Shown one piece after another: positions 25,345 to 34,334 of a DNA stretch of 36,057 nt; position 1 is the first letter of the stretch; each line of letters begins with the position of its first letter. This DNA is from DATIVK01 sp035465955 (GTDB lineage: Bacteria; Myxococcota; Myxococcia; Myxococcales; Anaeromyxobacteraceae). The notes below the pieces were generated by a model that saw nothing but the letters and a program-made list of their open reading frames with translations, made no database searches and had not been told where the DNA came from. The stretch spans positions 1 to 36,057 of the forward strand of contig DATIVK010000213.1 in the NCBI GenBank assembly GCA_035465955.1, given 5' to 3'. The translations under genes were made by a program, and so were the position numbers.

Positions 25345-27342
25345 GTGCCGCTGCTGATGGCGAGCGTGATCGCGCTCATGGTGGGCGCCGGCCTGGCGCT
25401 CACGCTCCGTGACAACGTGCTGCGCGGCTGGGCGAGCATCGCGTCGCAGGCGGTGGCGACCGCCCTCGTCCTCGCCGCGGTGGTGCCCTACCTCGTCCAC
25501 GGCGGCGAGCTGCGCCTCGCCGTCCGCTGGTCCTACCCGGTGCAGGGCATCGCGCTCCACCTCGACGCGCTCGGCGCCTTCTTCCTCGCCTGGTCGCTCC
25601 CGATGACGCTCCTCGGGACGATCTACGCCTTCGGCTACCTGCGGCCGCAGTTCGGCACGCGCCACGCCGGCGTCCAGTTCGCGCTCCTCGACGTCATCTC
25701 CCTCTCCTTCGTGATGGTCTACACGGTGGAGAGCGCCTTCGCGTTCCTGCTGGGGTGGGAGATCGCGGCGGTCGCCGCCTGGCTGCTCGTGGTCTGGGAG
25801 TACCGGAACCAGAAGATCCGGTTCGCCGGCTTCAACTACCTGGTCTCCACGCACGCCGGCCTCTTCTTCCTCCTCGCGGCGTTCATGGTGATCCACAGCC
25901 AGGTGGGCTCCATGGACTTCCAGTCCTTCGAGCGCTTCCTGCGCCAGCCGAGCCCGCTGCGGAACGTGACCTACGTGCTGCTCGTCACCTCCTTCGGCCT
26001 CAAGTCGGCCTTCTTCCCGTTCCACACCTGGCTCCCGCGCGCACACGCCGCGGCCCCCGCGCACGTCTCGGCGCTGATGTCCGGCGTGATCCACAAGGCG
26101 GGGCTCTTCGGCCTGCTCCGGGTCACGCTCCTCATCGGCACCCCGGAGCCGTGGATGGGCTGGTACCTCATCGCGTTCTCGTCGCTCTCGGCCTTCATCG
26201 GCGTCCTCTACACGAGCGCGCAGCGCGACCTGAAGCGGCTGCTCGGCTACTCGTCCACCGAGAACGTCGGGATCGCGGGGATCGGCTTCGGCGTCGGGTA
26301 CCTCGGCCTCGCGTGGAACCAGCCCGTGCTCGTCGCCCTCGGCTTCACCGGCGGGATCCTGCACGTCCTCAACCACGCGCTCTTCAAGTGCCTCCTCTTC
26401 TACGCGGCGGGCGCGGTCTACCGGGCGACCCACGTCGTCGACCTCGAGCGGCTGGGCGGGCTCCTGCGCCGGATGCCGTGGTCCGGCGGCTTCTTCCTGC
26501 TCGGCGGGCTCGCGATCTCGGCGCTCCCCCCCTTCAACGGCTTCGTCAGCGAGTTCCTCGTCTACGCCGGGCTCCTCTCCTCCGCCGTGCCCGGCGGGAT
26601 CGAGCGCGCGCTCCTCGTCGCCGTCGCCGCCCTGCTCGCCTTCGTCGGCGGCGTCTCCGCCCTGTCGATGACCCGCGCCTTCGGCCTCGCGTTCCTCGGC
26701 GCGCCGCGCGACCCGAAGGTCCACTGCGACGGGGAGGTCGGGCCGTCGATGTGGGCCCCGATGGCGCTGCACGCCGCCGGCGTGGCGCTCATCGGCGTCG
26801 CGCCCGCGGTGGGGCTCGCCGTCGTGGCGCAGCCGGCGGCGCTCTTCCTCGCGCGGGCAGGGGCCACCCCGGCCGACGTCGGGAGCGCGGCGCGGCTGCT
26901 CTCGCCGATCGCCTGGACCAGCCTCGGGATCCTGGCGGTCTTCGCCGTCCTGTGGCTCGTCCGGCGCGCGCTGGCTCTCGGCACGACGCCGGAGGTCCAC
27001 GTGACCTGGGGGTGCGGTTACGGGGCGCCCACGCCGCGGATGCAGTACACCGGCGCGTCCTTCTCCGCGCAGCTCGCCGACATCGCCTTCGCCGTCGTCC
27101 CGCACCTGCGCCGTGAGCGGCTGCCGGAGGGGCCCTTCCCGGAGGGGAGGGGGCGGATCGAGACGGCCTGCGTGGACGCCGTCGAGCGCCGCATGTTCGA
27201 GGTCCTGAACGAGGGCGACGACACCATCGCCGACGCCTCCCGGCGGATCCCCGTCGAGCCGCGCTTCTCGCTCGGGGCCGGGCTCGTCGTGCTCATCGGC
27301 ATGATCGGGCTGCTGCTCGCGAGCGCGGGGGCGCTGCGATGA
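25345..27342 (+). CDS. Ehr cluster 2 antiporter-like subunit (NuoL/HyfB-like)
   Basis: A 665-residue polytopic protein. Signatures: LLGWEIAAVAAWLLVVWE (conserved Glu), FGLKSAFFPFHTWLPRAH (channel Lys), QRDLKRLLGYSSTENVG and CGYGAPTPRMQYTGASF at the C-terminal end. GTG 25345 is preferred because GGGAGG lies five bases upstream and the N-terminus then aligns with the cluster 1 protein; ATG 25309 would add 12 residues and has only a poor, too-close site. It overlaps the next gene by four bases (ATGA). Confidence 0.88.
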   Translation: MPLLMASVIALMVGAGLALTLRDNVLRGWASIASQAVATALVLAAVVPYLVHGGELRLAVRWSYPVQGIALHLDALGAFFLAWSLPMTLLGTIYAFGYLRPQFGTRHAGVQFALLDVISLSFVMVYTVESAFAFLLGWEIAAVAAWLLVVWEYRNQKIRFAGFNYLVSTHAGLFFLLAAFMVIHSQVGSMDFQSFERFLRQPSPLRNVTYVLLVTSFGLKSAFFPFHTWLPRAHAAAPAHVSALMSGVIHKAGLFGLLRVTLLIGTPEPWMGWYLIAFSSLSAFIGVLYTSAQRDLKRLLGYSSTENVGIAGIGFGVGYLGLAWNQPVLVALGFTGGILHVLNHALFKCLLFYAAGAVYRATHVVDLERLGGLLRRMPWSGGFFLLGGLAISALPPFNGFVSEFLVYAGLLSSAVPGGIERALLVAVAALLAFVGGVSALSMTRAFGLAFLGAPRDPKVHCDGEVGPSMWAPMALHAAGVALIGVAPAVGLAVVAQPAALFLARAGATPADVGSAARLLSPIAWTSLGILAVFAVLWLVRRALALGTTPEVHVTWGCGYGAPTPRMQYTGASFSAQLADIAFAVVPHLRRERLPEGPFPEGRGRIETACVDAVERRMFEVLNEGDDTIADASRRIPVEPRFSLGAGLVVLIGMIGLLLASAGALR

Positions 27343-28262
27343 GCGCGCTCCTCGTCGCCCACCTCGCGGCCCTGCTGCTCCTCCCGATCCCGCTCGTCGG
27401 GGTCGTCAACCGGACCAAGGCGCGCTGGGCCGGGCGCAAGGGTCCCCGGCTGCTGCAGTCCGGCTCGGACCTCGTCCGGCTGCTCCGCAAGGTGCCGGTC
27501 TACTCCCGCGTCACGACCCAGGTCTTCCGGCTCGGGCCGCTCGTGCTCCTCGCCACCACGCTGGTGTCGGGCATGCTCGCGCCGCTCCTCGGCGGCTTCG
27601 TGCCGTTCTCCTTCCCCTACGACTTCGTCCTCTTCGCGTACGCCTGGGGGCTGGGGCGGATGGCGATGACCCTCTCGGCCCTCGACACCGGCAGCTCCTT
27701 CGAGGGGATGGGGGCGAGCCGCGAGGCGACCTTCGGGGCGCTCGGGGAGCCTGCGCTCTTCCTCGCGCTCGGGACCCTCGCGGGGGCGACGGGGCGGACC
27801 TCCTTCGCGGAGCTGCTCGCCCTCGGTCCCCATGGCCCGACCCGCGCCCTGATCGTGGCGGGGTGCGTGGTGACGCTCTTCATCGTCCTGCAGCTGGAGT
27901 CGGCGCGCGTGCCGGTGGACGATCCCACGACCCACCTCGAGCTGACGATGGTCCACGAGGTCATGATCCTCGACCACGCCGGCCCGGAGCTCGCCGCGCT
28001 CCAGTACGCGGCCGCCATCAAGCTCACGATCGGCGCGGCGCTCGTCGCCACGCTGGTCAACCCGCTCCACGCGGCGGGCCCCTGGATCTTCGGGGCCGCG
28101 AACGTCGCCCTGACGCTGGCGGTGGCGGTCGCCGTCGGGACCGTCGAGTCGCTGATGGCGCGCTTCAAGCTGAAGGCGGTCCCGCAGTACGTCTTCGTCG
28201 CCGGCGCGTCGGCCTTCGTCGCGCTCATGCTCACGGCCTGGTGGCAGGGAGGCGGCCGGTGA
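27339..28262 (+). CDS. Ehr cluster 2 NuoH/HyfC-like membrane anchor
   Basis: A 307-residue protein with about eight membrane segments. Motifs match the cluster 1 copy: RWAGRKGPRLLQSGSDLVR, DTGSSFEGMGASREAT, and ESARVPVDDPTTHLELTMVH. It anchors the hydrophilic arm to the membrane and should transmit redox-driven conformational change to the ion channels. It overlaps both neighbours by four bases, so translation of the operon is coupled. Confidence 0.92.
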   Translation: MSALLVAHLAALLLLPIPLVGVVNRTKARWAGRKGPRLLQSGSDLVRLLRKVPVYSRVTTQVFRLGPLVLLATTLVSGMLAPLLGGFVPFSFPYDFVLFAYAWGLGRMAMTLSALDTGSSFEGMGASREATFGALGEPALFLALGTLAGATGRTSFAELLALGPHGPTRALIVAGCVVTLFIVLQLESARVPVDDPTTHLELTMVHEVMILDHAGPELAALQYAAAIKLTIGAALVATLVNPLHAAGPWIFGAANVALTLAVAVAVGTVESLMARFKLKAVPQYVFVAGASAFVALMLTAWWQGGGR

Positions 28263-28864
28263 CCTTCCTCCTCATCGCCTTCCTGATCGTCCTGGTCGGG
28301 CCGCTCTTCATCGCCACCTGGCGCACCAGCCTCATGGGGCTCGCCCTCCAGGGCGTGCTCCTGACGGCCATCTACCTGCAACGCGGCTGGCCCGTGACCG
28401 CCTCCGGCGCCGTCCTCCTGCTCGACCTGCTGCTGCTCCGCACGTGGTTCGTGCCGCGCTACCTCCAGCGGATCCTGTCGCGGCAGAGCGCGCCGCGGCG
28501 CAACGACGTCATCCCGGCCAACATGCTCTCGTGGACGCTCGCGGGCGCCCTCGTGTTCGCGTCGTTCCACTTCGCGGGGCTCATCTTCCCCGAGGGGGGC
28601 GTCGAGACGACCCACCTCGCCGCCGCGACGGCCGCCCTGCTCCTCGGCTTCCTCATCCTCGGCACGGAGAACACGCCGTTCAGCCAGATGACGGGCGCCC
28701 TCCGGATCGAGAACGCGATCGCGCTCTTCGAGCTCGGGTCGGCCCACCTGCTGCCGCTCCCCATCCAGCTCGGGGTGACGGCGATCCTCCTGCTCACCGT
28801 CCTCGCCTTCGGCGGCTTCCTCCGCGCGGGGCCCGCGGGCGTCCCGGGGGAGCCCGAGCCATGA
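28259..28864 (+). CDS. Ehr cluster 2 HyfE-like membrane subunit
   Basis: A 201-residue protein with about six membrane segments, starting at GTG 28259 in the GTGA overlap. ATGLAL-like helix TSLMGLALQGVLL and the later MTGALRIENAIALFE (buried Glu) correspond to the cluster 1 HyfE-like protein. An upstream in-frame extension into the NuoH-like gene is an open-frame artefact. It ends in an ATGA overlap with the NuoN-like gene. Confidence 0.85.
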   Translation: MTFLLIAFLIVLVGPLFIATWRTSLMGLALQGVLLTAIYLQRGWPVTASGAVLLLDLLLLRTWFVPRYLQRILSRQSAPRRNDVIPANMLSWTLAGALVFASFHFAGLIFPEGGVETTHLAAATAALLLGFLILGTENTPFSQMTGALRIENAIALFELGSAHLLPLPIQLGVTAILLLTVLAFGGFLRAGPAGVPGEPEP

Positions 28865-30306
28865 TGAACCTCCTCGCCGCCTTCTTCCCCGCCGCGGGGG
28901 CGACCGTCGCGGGCGTGAAGCGCGTGCGCCCCCGGATCGTCTCGATGCTCCTCGCGATCGCCGCCGTCGACGCGGCGCTCGCGGCCTGGTTCGCCCTCGG
29001 GACGCCGGCGTCCGCGGTGGTCGTGTTCGGGGGCGGCTACTTCGTGGCCGACGCCACCTCGCGCCTCTTCCTGCTCGTCGCGAGCCTCGTCTTCCTCGGG
29101 ATCGCGACCTACCTCTGGACCCGCGTGAAGGACACGCCGGCGCTGCGGGAGGGGCTCGAGCGGATGGTCGGGTTCTCGCTGGCCTTCGTCTCCGCCGCGA
29201 ACCTGGCGATCCTGTCGCACCACGCCATCGCCGGCTGGATCTTCCTGGAGCTGACGACCCTCGCGGCGGTGCAGCTCATCCAGTACCACCCCAGCCCGGC
29301 CCGCGTCGGCGCGGCCTGGCGCTACCTCCTCTTCTCGTCGGTCGGCCTCGGGCTCGTGCTGCTCGGCTTCGCCTGCCTGGCGCGCGGGATGGAGGCGTCC
29401 GGCCAGGCCCACGTCGGGTTCTTCCTGGACGAGCTGGCCGAGGCCGCGCGCCAGCCGCCCGAGCTCTGGCGCCGGATCGGTCTCGTCCTGATCCTCCTCG
29501 GCTACGGCACCAAGCTCGGCCTCGCGCCGATGTACACGTGGCTCCCCGAGACCTACCACGCCGCCCCGCCCGCGGTGACGGCGCTGCTCGGCGCGGTCCA
29601 GTTCAACGTCGCGCTCGTCGGGGTCTTCCGGATCGTCCAGATCTACCGGCCGACGGACCAGGCGGTGATCGGCCCCGAGCTGGTCGCCCTCGGGCTCGCG
29701 ACGATGGCGGTCTCGGTCCTGGGCGTCATCGCGACCCGCAACTACGTGAAGCTGATCGCGTACGCCTCCCTGAACCACGGCGGCGTCATCGCGATCGGGC
29801 TCGGGATCGGCGGGATCGCCGCGTACGGCGTCGTGCTCTACGCGGTGGCCAACGCCTTCATCAAGGCGATCCTCTTCCTCACCGCGGGGAAGATCGAGGC
29901 CCACTACCGGACCGAGGACGCGCGGCAGGTCACGGCCCTGCTGAAGGACATGCCGTACAGCGGCCTCTTCTTCATGGTGGGCATCTTCGCCCTCCTCGGC
30001 TTCCCGCCGTTCGGGAGCTTCCTCGGGGAGCTGATCATCCTCTCGGGGCTCATCGGCGCCGGGCGCTTCGTGGTCTTCGCCGCCTTCTGCTCGATCCTGA
30101 CCGTGACCTTCATCGCCACCGGCCGCACCGTCTTCCCGATGATCTGGGGCGCCCCGGGCGACCGGGCGCACCGCGCGGGCCAGACGCTCACCAGCGTCCT
30201 GCCGAAGCTGGTGCTCCTCCTCGCGCTCCTCGCGATGGGGCTCTACCTCCCGGCGCCCGTCAACGCGCTCTTCCGGCAGGTCGCCGCCGGGCTGGGGGGC
30301 CTGTGA
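28861..30306 (+). CDS. Ehr cluster 2 antiporter-like subunit (NuoN/HyfF-like)
   Basis: A 481-residue polytopic protein of the Mrp antiporter-like family. It has the conserved Glu in WIFLELTTLAAVQLI, the channel Lys in YGTKLGLAPMYTWLPETYH and the ATRNYVKLIAYASLNHGG segment. Compared with its cluster 1 paralogue, it keeps the charged residues but differs in much of the rest, so the duplication is not recent. ATG 28861 overlaps the upstream stop. Confidence 0.9.
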   Translation: MMNLLAAFFPAAGATVAGVKRVRPRIVSMLLAIAAVDAALAAWFALGTPASAVVVFGGGYFVADATSRLFLLVASLVFLGIATYLWTRVKDTPALREGLERMVGFSLAFVSAANLAILSHHAIAGWIFLELTTLAAVQLIQYHPSPARVGAAWRYLLFSSVGLGLVLLGFACLARGMEASGQAHVGFFLDELAEAARQPPELWRRIGLVLILLGYGTKLGLAPMYTWLPETYHAAPPAVTALLGAVQFNVALVGVFRIVQIYRPTDQAVIGPELVALGLATMAVSVLGVIATRNYVKLIAYASLNHGGVIAIGLGIGGIAAYGVVLYAVANAFIKAILFLTAGKIEAHYRTEDARQVTALLKDMPYSGLFFMVGIFALLGFPPFGSFLGELIILSGLIGAGRFVVFAAFCSILTVTFIATGRTVFPMIWGAPGDRAHRAGQTLTSVLPKLVLLLALLAMGLYLPAPVNALFRQVAAGLGGL

Positions 30307-31769
30307 CCGGGCCGCTCCTCGTCGTCCCCGCGCGGGACCTCGCCACGGCGCCGGAGCCGTTCTTCGAGGCGCTGCGCGCGCGGCTCTCCGCGGGCGAGCG
30401 CGCCGTCGCCCTCTACGGGCAGCCGGCCAGGGACCCCGGCGACGCGACGCTCACCGCCGTCCTCCAGGGCGCCGCCGGCCTCTCGGTGCTCCGGACCACG
30501 CTCACCCGGGAGCCGGGCTTCCGCTCGCTCACCCCCGACTTCCCCGCGCTCCACGTCTTCGAGCGCGAGCTCTTCGAGCAGCTCGGCGTGCGGCCGCTCG
30601 GCCACCCCTGGCTCAAGCCGGTCCGCTTCCCGGCGGCGAAGCCGGGGGACGTCGCGAGCTACCCGTTCTACCCGATCGACGGGAAGGTCGTTCACGAGGT
30701 GGCGGTCGGTCCGATCCACGCCGGCGTCATCGAGCCGGGACACTTCCGGTTCATGTGCCTCGGCGAGGTGGTGCACCACCTCGAGATCCAGCTCGGCTAC
30801 CAGCACCGCGGCGCGGAGCCGCTCCTCCTCGGCCGGGATCCGCGCCGCCTCGCGCCGCTCGTGGAGACGATCGCCGGCGACTCCAGCGTCGCCCACGCCT
30901 GGGCCTGGGCGTCGGCCGTCGAGGCGCTCGCCGGGCTGGAGGCGGACCCGGCGCGCGAGGCGTCCCGGGCGCTGGGGCTGGAGCTTGAGCGGATCGGGAT
31001 GCACCTCGCGGGGCTCTCCGGGCTCGCGAACGACGTGGCCTTCCTCCAGGGCTCGGCCACGTACGGCCGGCTCCGCACGACCGCCATCAACACCTCGATG
31101 CGGCTCTGCGGGAGCCGCTTCGGCCGGGGCTGGGTCCGCGCGGGGGGCGCGCCGGCGGGCTGGGACGCCGAGCGGGCGGGGATCGTCCGGGCGGCCCTCG
31201 ACCTCGTCGCGCGCGACGTCGCGATCATGAACGAGCGGTTCCTCCGCTCGCTGAGCGTGCAGCACCGGCTCCAGGGGGTGGGGGTGCTCTCGCGCGAGCA
31301 GGCGGCCGGGATCGGTCTCGTCGGGCAGGCCGCGCGCGCGTCGGGGCTCGCCATCGACGGCCGGGTGGACCTCCCCGACGGCCCCTACCGCGCGACCCCC
31401 GTGGAGCGCGTGACGGAGGAGGCGGGCGACTGCTGGGCCCGCGGCGTGGTCCGCATCCGCGAGATCGACGAGTCCATCCGCTGGCTGCGCGCCCTGCTCG
31501 ACGCGTGGCCCGTCGCCGCGCCGGCGCCGACCCCGGTCGGGGCGCTGCGCCCCGAGGCGCTCGCCGTCTCCGTCCGCGAGGGCTGGCGCGGCGAGGTGGT
31601 CCACTGCATCGAGACCGACGCGGCGGGGCGGCCGTGCGCCTACAAGGTGCAGGATCCCTCGCTCCGCAACTGGATGGGGCTCGCGCTCGCGGTCCGCGGC
31701 AACGAGATCTCGGACTTCCCCATCTGCAACAAGAGCTTCGATCTCTCCTATTGCGGGAACGATCTGTGA
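30303..31769 (+). CDS. Ehr cluster 2 large subunit: fused NuoCD/HyfG-like, lacking [NiFe] ligands
   Basis: A 488-residue fusion of NuoC-like and NuoD-like domains from GTG 30303. It keeps GPIHAGVIEPGHFRF and LGYQHRG. The N-terminal CxxC is replaced by AGDS (191-194 in ETIAGDSSVAHA). The C-terminus is CNKSFDLSYCGNDL, without DPCxxC, but with Cys475 and Cys484 at the same places as in the cluster 1 protein. It is therefore not a hydrogenase in the known sense. It probably passes electrons from the small subunit to quinone or to another acceptor. Confidence 0.92.
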   Translation: MTGPLLVVPARDLATAPEPFFEALRARLSAGERAVALYGQPARDPGDATLTAVLQGAAGLSVLRTTLTREPGFRSLTPDFPALHVFERELFEQLGVRPLGHPWLKPVRFPAAKPGDVASYPFYPIDGKVVHEVAVGPIHAGVIEPGHFRFMCLGEVVHHLEIQLGYQHRGAEPLLLGRDPRRLAPLVETIAGDSSVAHAWAWASAVEALAGLEADPAREASRALGLELERIGMHLAGLSGLANDVAFLQGSATYGRLRTTAINTSMRLCGSRFGRGWVRAGGAPAGWDAERAGIVRAALDLVARDVAIMNERFLRSLSVQHRLQGVGVLSREQAAGIGLVGQAARASGLAIDGRVDLPDGPYRATPVERVTEEAGDCWARGVVRIREIDESIRWLRALLDAWPVAAPAPTPVGALRPEALAVSVREGWRGEVVHCIETDAAGRPCAYKVQDPSLRNWMGLALAVRGNEISDFPICNKSFDLSYCGNDL

Positions 31770-31785
31770 GGCCAGGGAGCAGGCG

Positions 31786-32547
31786 ATGCTGAACGCGATC
31801 AAGGTCCGGATCTCCCAGGGACGGCAGTACATCCCCGACCTGCGCGCGGCGCGGCCGGCCGGCTTCCGCGGCCTGCCCGTCCTGTCGGCGGGGGAGTGCC
31901 CGCCGTCGTGCGCCGCCTGCGCCGAGGCCTGCGCGACGCAGGCCATCTCCCTCGCGCCGCTCCGGCTGGACCTCGGGCGCTGCGTCTTCTGCAGCGACTG
32001 CGTCGCCGCCTGCGGCCCCGGCCGGATCGCCTTCTCCGAGGACCCCCGCATGGCCGCGGCCGATCGCGCGGCGCTCGTGCTGCGCGAGGGTCCGGCGGCG
32101 CCGCCCGCGGTCGCGGTCTCCGCGGAGCTGAAGCGGCTGTTCGGGCGCTCCCTCAAGCTCCGCTCGGTCTCCGCCGGCGGCTGCAACGGCTGCGAGCTCG
32201 AGCTGAACGCCCTGGGGAACGTCAACTTCGACCTGGGGCGCTACGGGATCGAGTTCGTCGCCTCGCCGCGCCACGCGGACGGGCTCGTGATCAGCGGCCC
32301 CGTCACGGTGAACATGGCGGAGGCGCTCCAGCTCGCCTGGGACGGGATGCCGGCGCCGAAGTTCGTGATCGCGGCCGGCGCCTGCGCCATCTCCGGCGAG
32401 CCCTTCGGCGCGTCGGACCGGCTCGATCGCTCCTTCCTCGAGCGCTTCGCGCCGAGCCTGTACGTCCCGGGGTGCCCCCCGCACCCGTTGACGTTCGTCA
32501 ACGGCATCCTCGATCTCCTCGGGATCGCGCTGCCCCGCGCCCGCTGA
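31786..32547 (+). CDS. Ehr cluster 2 small subunit: ferredoxin-NuoB/HyfI fusion
   Basis: A 253-residue protein. The ferredoxin part has Cys38, 42, 45, 49 (first site again Cx3CxxCx3C) and Cys66, 69, 72, 76 (CVFCSDCVAAC). The NuoB-like part has GGCNGC (133, 136), GAC (200) and PGCPP (230) for the proximal [4Fe-4S] cluster. Three clusters in a row would form a wire from a soluble donor, perhaps ferredoxin, to the large subunit. It starts 16 bases after the large-subunit stop and is the last gene of the cluster. Confidence 0.92.
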   Translation: MLNAIKVRISQGRQYIPDLRAARPAGFRGLPVLSAGECPPSCAACAEACATQAISLAPLRLDLGRCVFCSDCVAACGPGRIAFSEDPRMAAADRAALVLREGPAAPPAVAVSAELKRLFGRSLKLRSVSAGGCNGCELELNALGNVNFDLGRYGIEFVASPRHADGLVISGPVTVNMAEALQLAWDGMPAPKFVIAAGACAISGEPFGASDRLDRSFLERFAPSLYVPGCPPHPLTFVNGILDLLGIALPRAR

Positions 32548-32554
32548 CCGGGAT

Positions 32555-32585
32555 CCCCGCTCCCTCGTCGGGGAGGGGCGAGGTG
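32555..32585. repeat. Intergenic hairpin repeat, copy 4 (short)
   Basis: CCCCGCTCCCTCGTCGGGGAGGGGCGAGG, a short version of the repeat family. It lies just after the last gene of Ehr cluster 2 and before the RDD gene, in the same relative position as copy 3 behind cluster 1. Confidence 0.5.
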
Positions 32586-32625
32586 GCCACGCCCCCGCCC
32601 CGCGCTCTCGCATATCATCAGCGGC

Positions 32626-33381
32626 GTGAACGCCGAGCCCCGCCTGGAGCTGGAGACGCCCGAGCGCGTCGCCGTCTCGCTCGAGCTCGCCGGCCTCGGC
32701 GCGCGCGCCTTCGCGTGGCTCCTCGACGCGCTGCTCGTCTTCCTCTGCTGGATGATGGCCTTCTTCGTCTACTCGTTCTGGGGCGACCTGCTCAGGCGCT
32801 GGCAGGCGCTCTCCGTCGCCGGCCAGTTCCTCGGGGTCGGCGCGGTCGTGATGACGGGGTGGGGGTGGGACGTCGCGTGGGAGCTGCTCGCCGGGGGGAG
32901 GACGCCGGGGAAGCGCGCGATGGGGCTCCGCGTCGTCCGGATCGACGGGGGACCGGTCGGGCTGGCCGAGTCGCTCGGCCGGAACCTGCTGCGCGCCGTG
33001 GAGCTGCCGCTCGGGTACGCGCCGGGCATCCTGATGGTGGCGCTCGGCCCGCGGCGGCAGCGCGCGGGGGACCTCGTCGCGGGGACGCTCGTGGTGCGCG
33101 AGCGCCGGTTCGATCTCTCGCGGTACGGCGCCGTGCCCGCCGACCGTGAGCGGTTCGCGCCCCTGCGCGGCCGCGCGCCGGCCCTCCTCTCGGCCGCCGA
33201 GTACGACCGGCTGGTCGACTTCCTCCGGCGGCGACCCGAGCTGGAGGGGGAGGCGCGGGGGCGGCTCGCAGCGCGGCTGGCGGCGGCGTTCGCGCGTCGC
33301 GCGGCGCTCGCCCCGCCCTCTGGCGCGGACGCGGAGCCCTTCCTGGAGGCGCTCGTCGCCTTCTACGCGGAGGGGGCGTGA
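32626..33381 (+). CDS. RDD-family membrane protein
   Basis: A 251-residue protein. The RDD domain covers residues ~20-165: RAFAWLLDALLVFLCW (first helix with the Arg/Asp signature), a second helix pair, and GGRTPGKRAMGLRVVR with the conserved GRTPGK. The third signature, RRQRAGDLVAGTLVVR, is also present. The C-terminal ~80 residues are soluble and charged. The start is GTG at 32626. It overlaps the SpoIIM-family gene by four bases; RDD and SpoIIM-like genes are often adjacent in bacteria, though their shared role is unknown. Confidence 0.9.
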   Translation: MNAEPRLELETPERVAVSLELAGLGARAFAWLLDALLVFLCWMMAFFVYSFWGDLLRRWQALSVAGQFLGVGAVVMTGWGWDVAWELLAGGRTPGKRAMGLRVVRIDGGPVGLAESLGRNLLRAVELPLGYAPGILMVALGPRRQRAGDLVAGTLVVRERRFDLSRYGAVPADRERFAPLRGRAPALLSAAEYDRLVDFLRRRPELEGEARGRLAARLAAAFARRAALAPPSGADAEPFLEALVAFYAEGA

Positions 33382-34334
33382 GCCGGGAGCGCAACGTCGC
33401 GGCCTTCGTCCGCGCGCGGCGCGCCGCGTGGGAGCGGCTGGACGCCCTGGTCGCGCGGGTGGGGCTGGAGCCGCTGTCCCTCGCGGAGGTCGAGGAGCTG
33501 GACCGGCTCTACCGCCGGACGGCCGGCGACCTGGCGTGGGCGCGGTCCGCCTTCCCGGGCTCCGACGCGGAGGGGTACCTGGCGCAGCTGACCGGCCGCG
33601 CCTTCGGCGTCCTGTACCGCCGGCGGCGTGGGCTCGCCGCCGCGGCGGCGCTCGTCCGTCACGAGATCCCGGCGGCCTTCGCCCGTTCACGCGGCGCCTT
33701 CCTGCTCGCGCTCGGGCTGCTCGTCGCCGGGATCGCCGGCGGCGCGCTGGCGGTCGCCTTCGAGCCGGAGGCGGCGACCCTGCTCGTCCCCGTGGGGATC
33801 CGCGACGCGGTCGCGGCGGGGCGCGTCTGGACCGACGACCTGCTCGCGGTCGCGCCGGGGGTAGGCGGCTCGATCATCGTCCGGAACAACGTCACGGTCG
33901 CCTCGCTCGCCTTCGCGGGCGGGCTCACCGGCGGGCTGCTCACGGCGGGCCTCCTGCTCGGCAACGGGCTGGTGCTCGGCGCGGTCGGGGCCTTCGCGTG
34001 GCAGGGAGGGCAGGGCCGCTCCTTCCTCGCCTTCGTGGCGGCGCACGGCCCCGCGGAGCTCCTCGCGCTCCTGCTCGCCGCGCAGGGCGGCCTCCACGTG
34101 GCCGGCGCCCTCGTGCGCCCCGGGGAGGCGCCGCGTGGGGCGCTGCTCGCCGCGCGCGGCCGGGAGGCGTCGCGGCTGCTCGTGGTGGTCGCGCCGCTGC
34201 TGGTCCTCCTGGGCGTGGTCGAGGCCTCGGTCTCCCCGGGGACCGGCTGGGCCCCGTGGGCCAAGGCGGCGCTCGGCGCCTCGCTCGCCGCGGGGACGCT
34301 GGCCTGGCTCTGGAGAGGACGGACGGACGCATGA
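33378..34334 (+). CDS. SpoIIM / DUF95-family membrane protein
   Basis: A 318-residue protein. The first ~105 residues are helical and soluble (WERLDALVARVGLEPLSLAEVEELDRLYRR reads as a helical pair). Then come five or so membrane segments with the family motifs FARSRGAFLLAL, RNNVTVASLAFAGGLTGG and AHGPAELLALLLAAQGG. In Bacillus the SpoIIM family acts with other proteins in septal peptidoglycan removal; outside spore formers it is widespread and its role is not settled. GTG 33378 overlaps the RDD stop (GTGA). Confidence 0.88.
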   Translation: MSRERNVAAFVRARRAAWERLDALVARVGLEPLSLAEVEELDRLYRRTAGDLAWARSAFPGSDAEGYLAQLTGRAFGVLYRRRRGLAAAAALVRHEIPAAFARSRGAFLLALGLLVAGIAGGALAVAFEPEAATLLVPVGIRDAVAAGRVWTDDLLAVAPGVGGSIIVRNNVTVASLAFAGGLTGGLLTAGLLLGNGLVLGAVGAFAWQGGQGRSFLAFVAAHGPAELLALLLAAQGGLHVAGALVRPGEAPRGALLAARGREASRLLVVVAPLLVLLGVVEASVSPGTGWAPWAKAALGASLAAGTLAWLWRGRTDA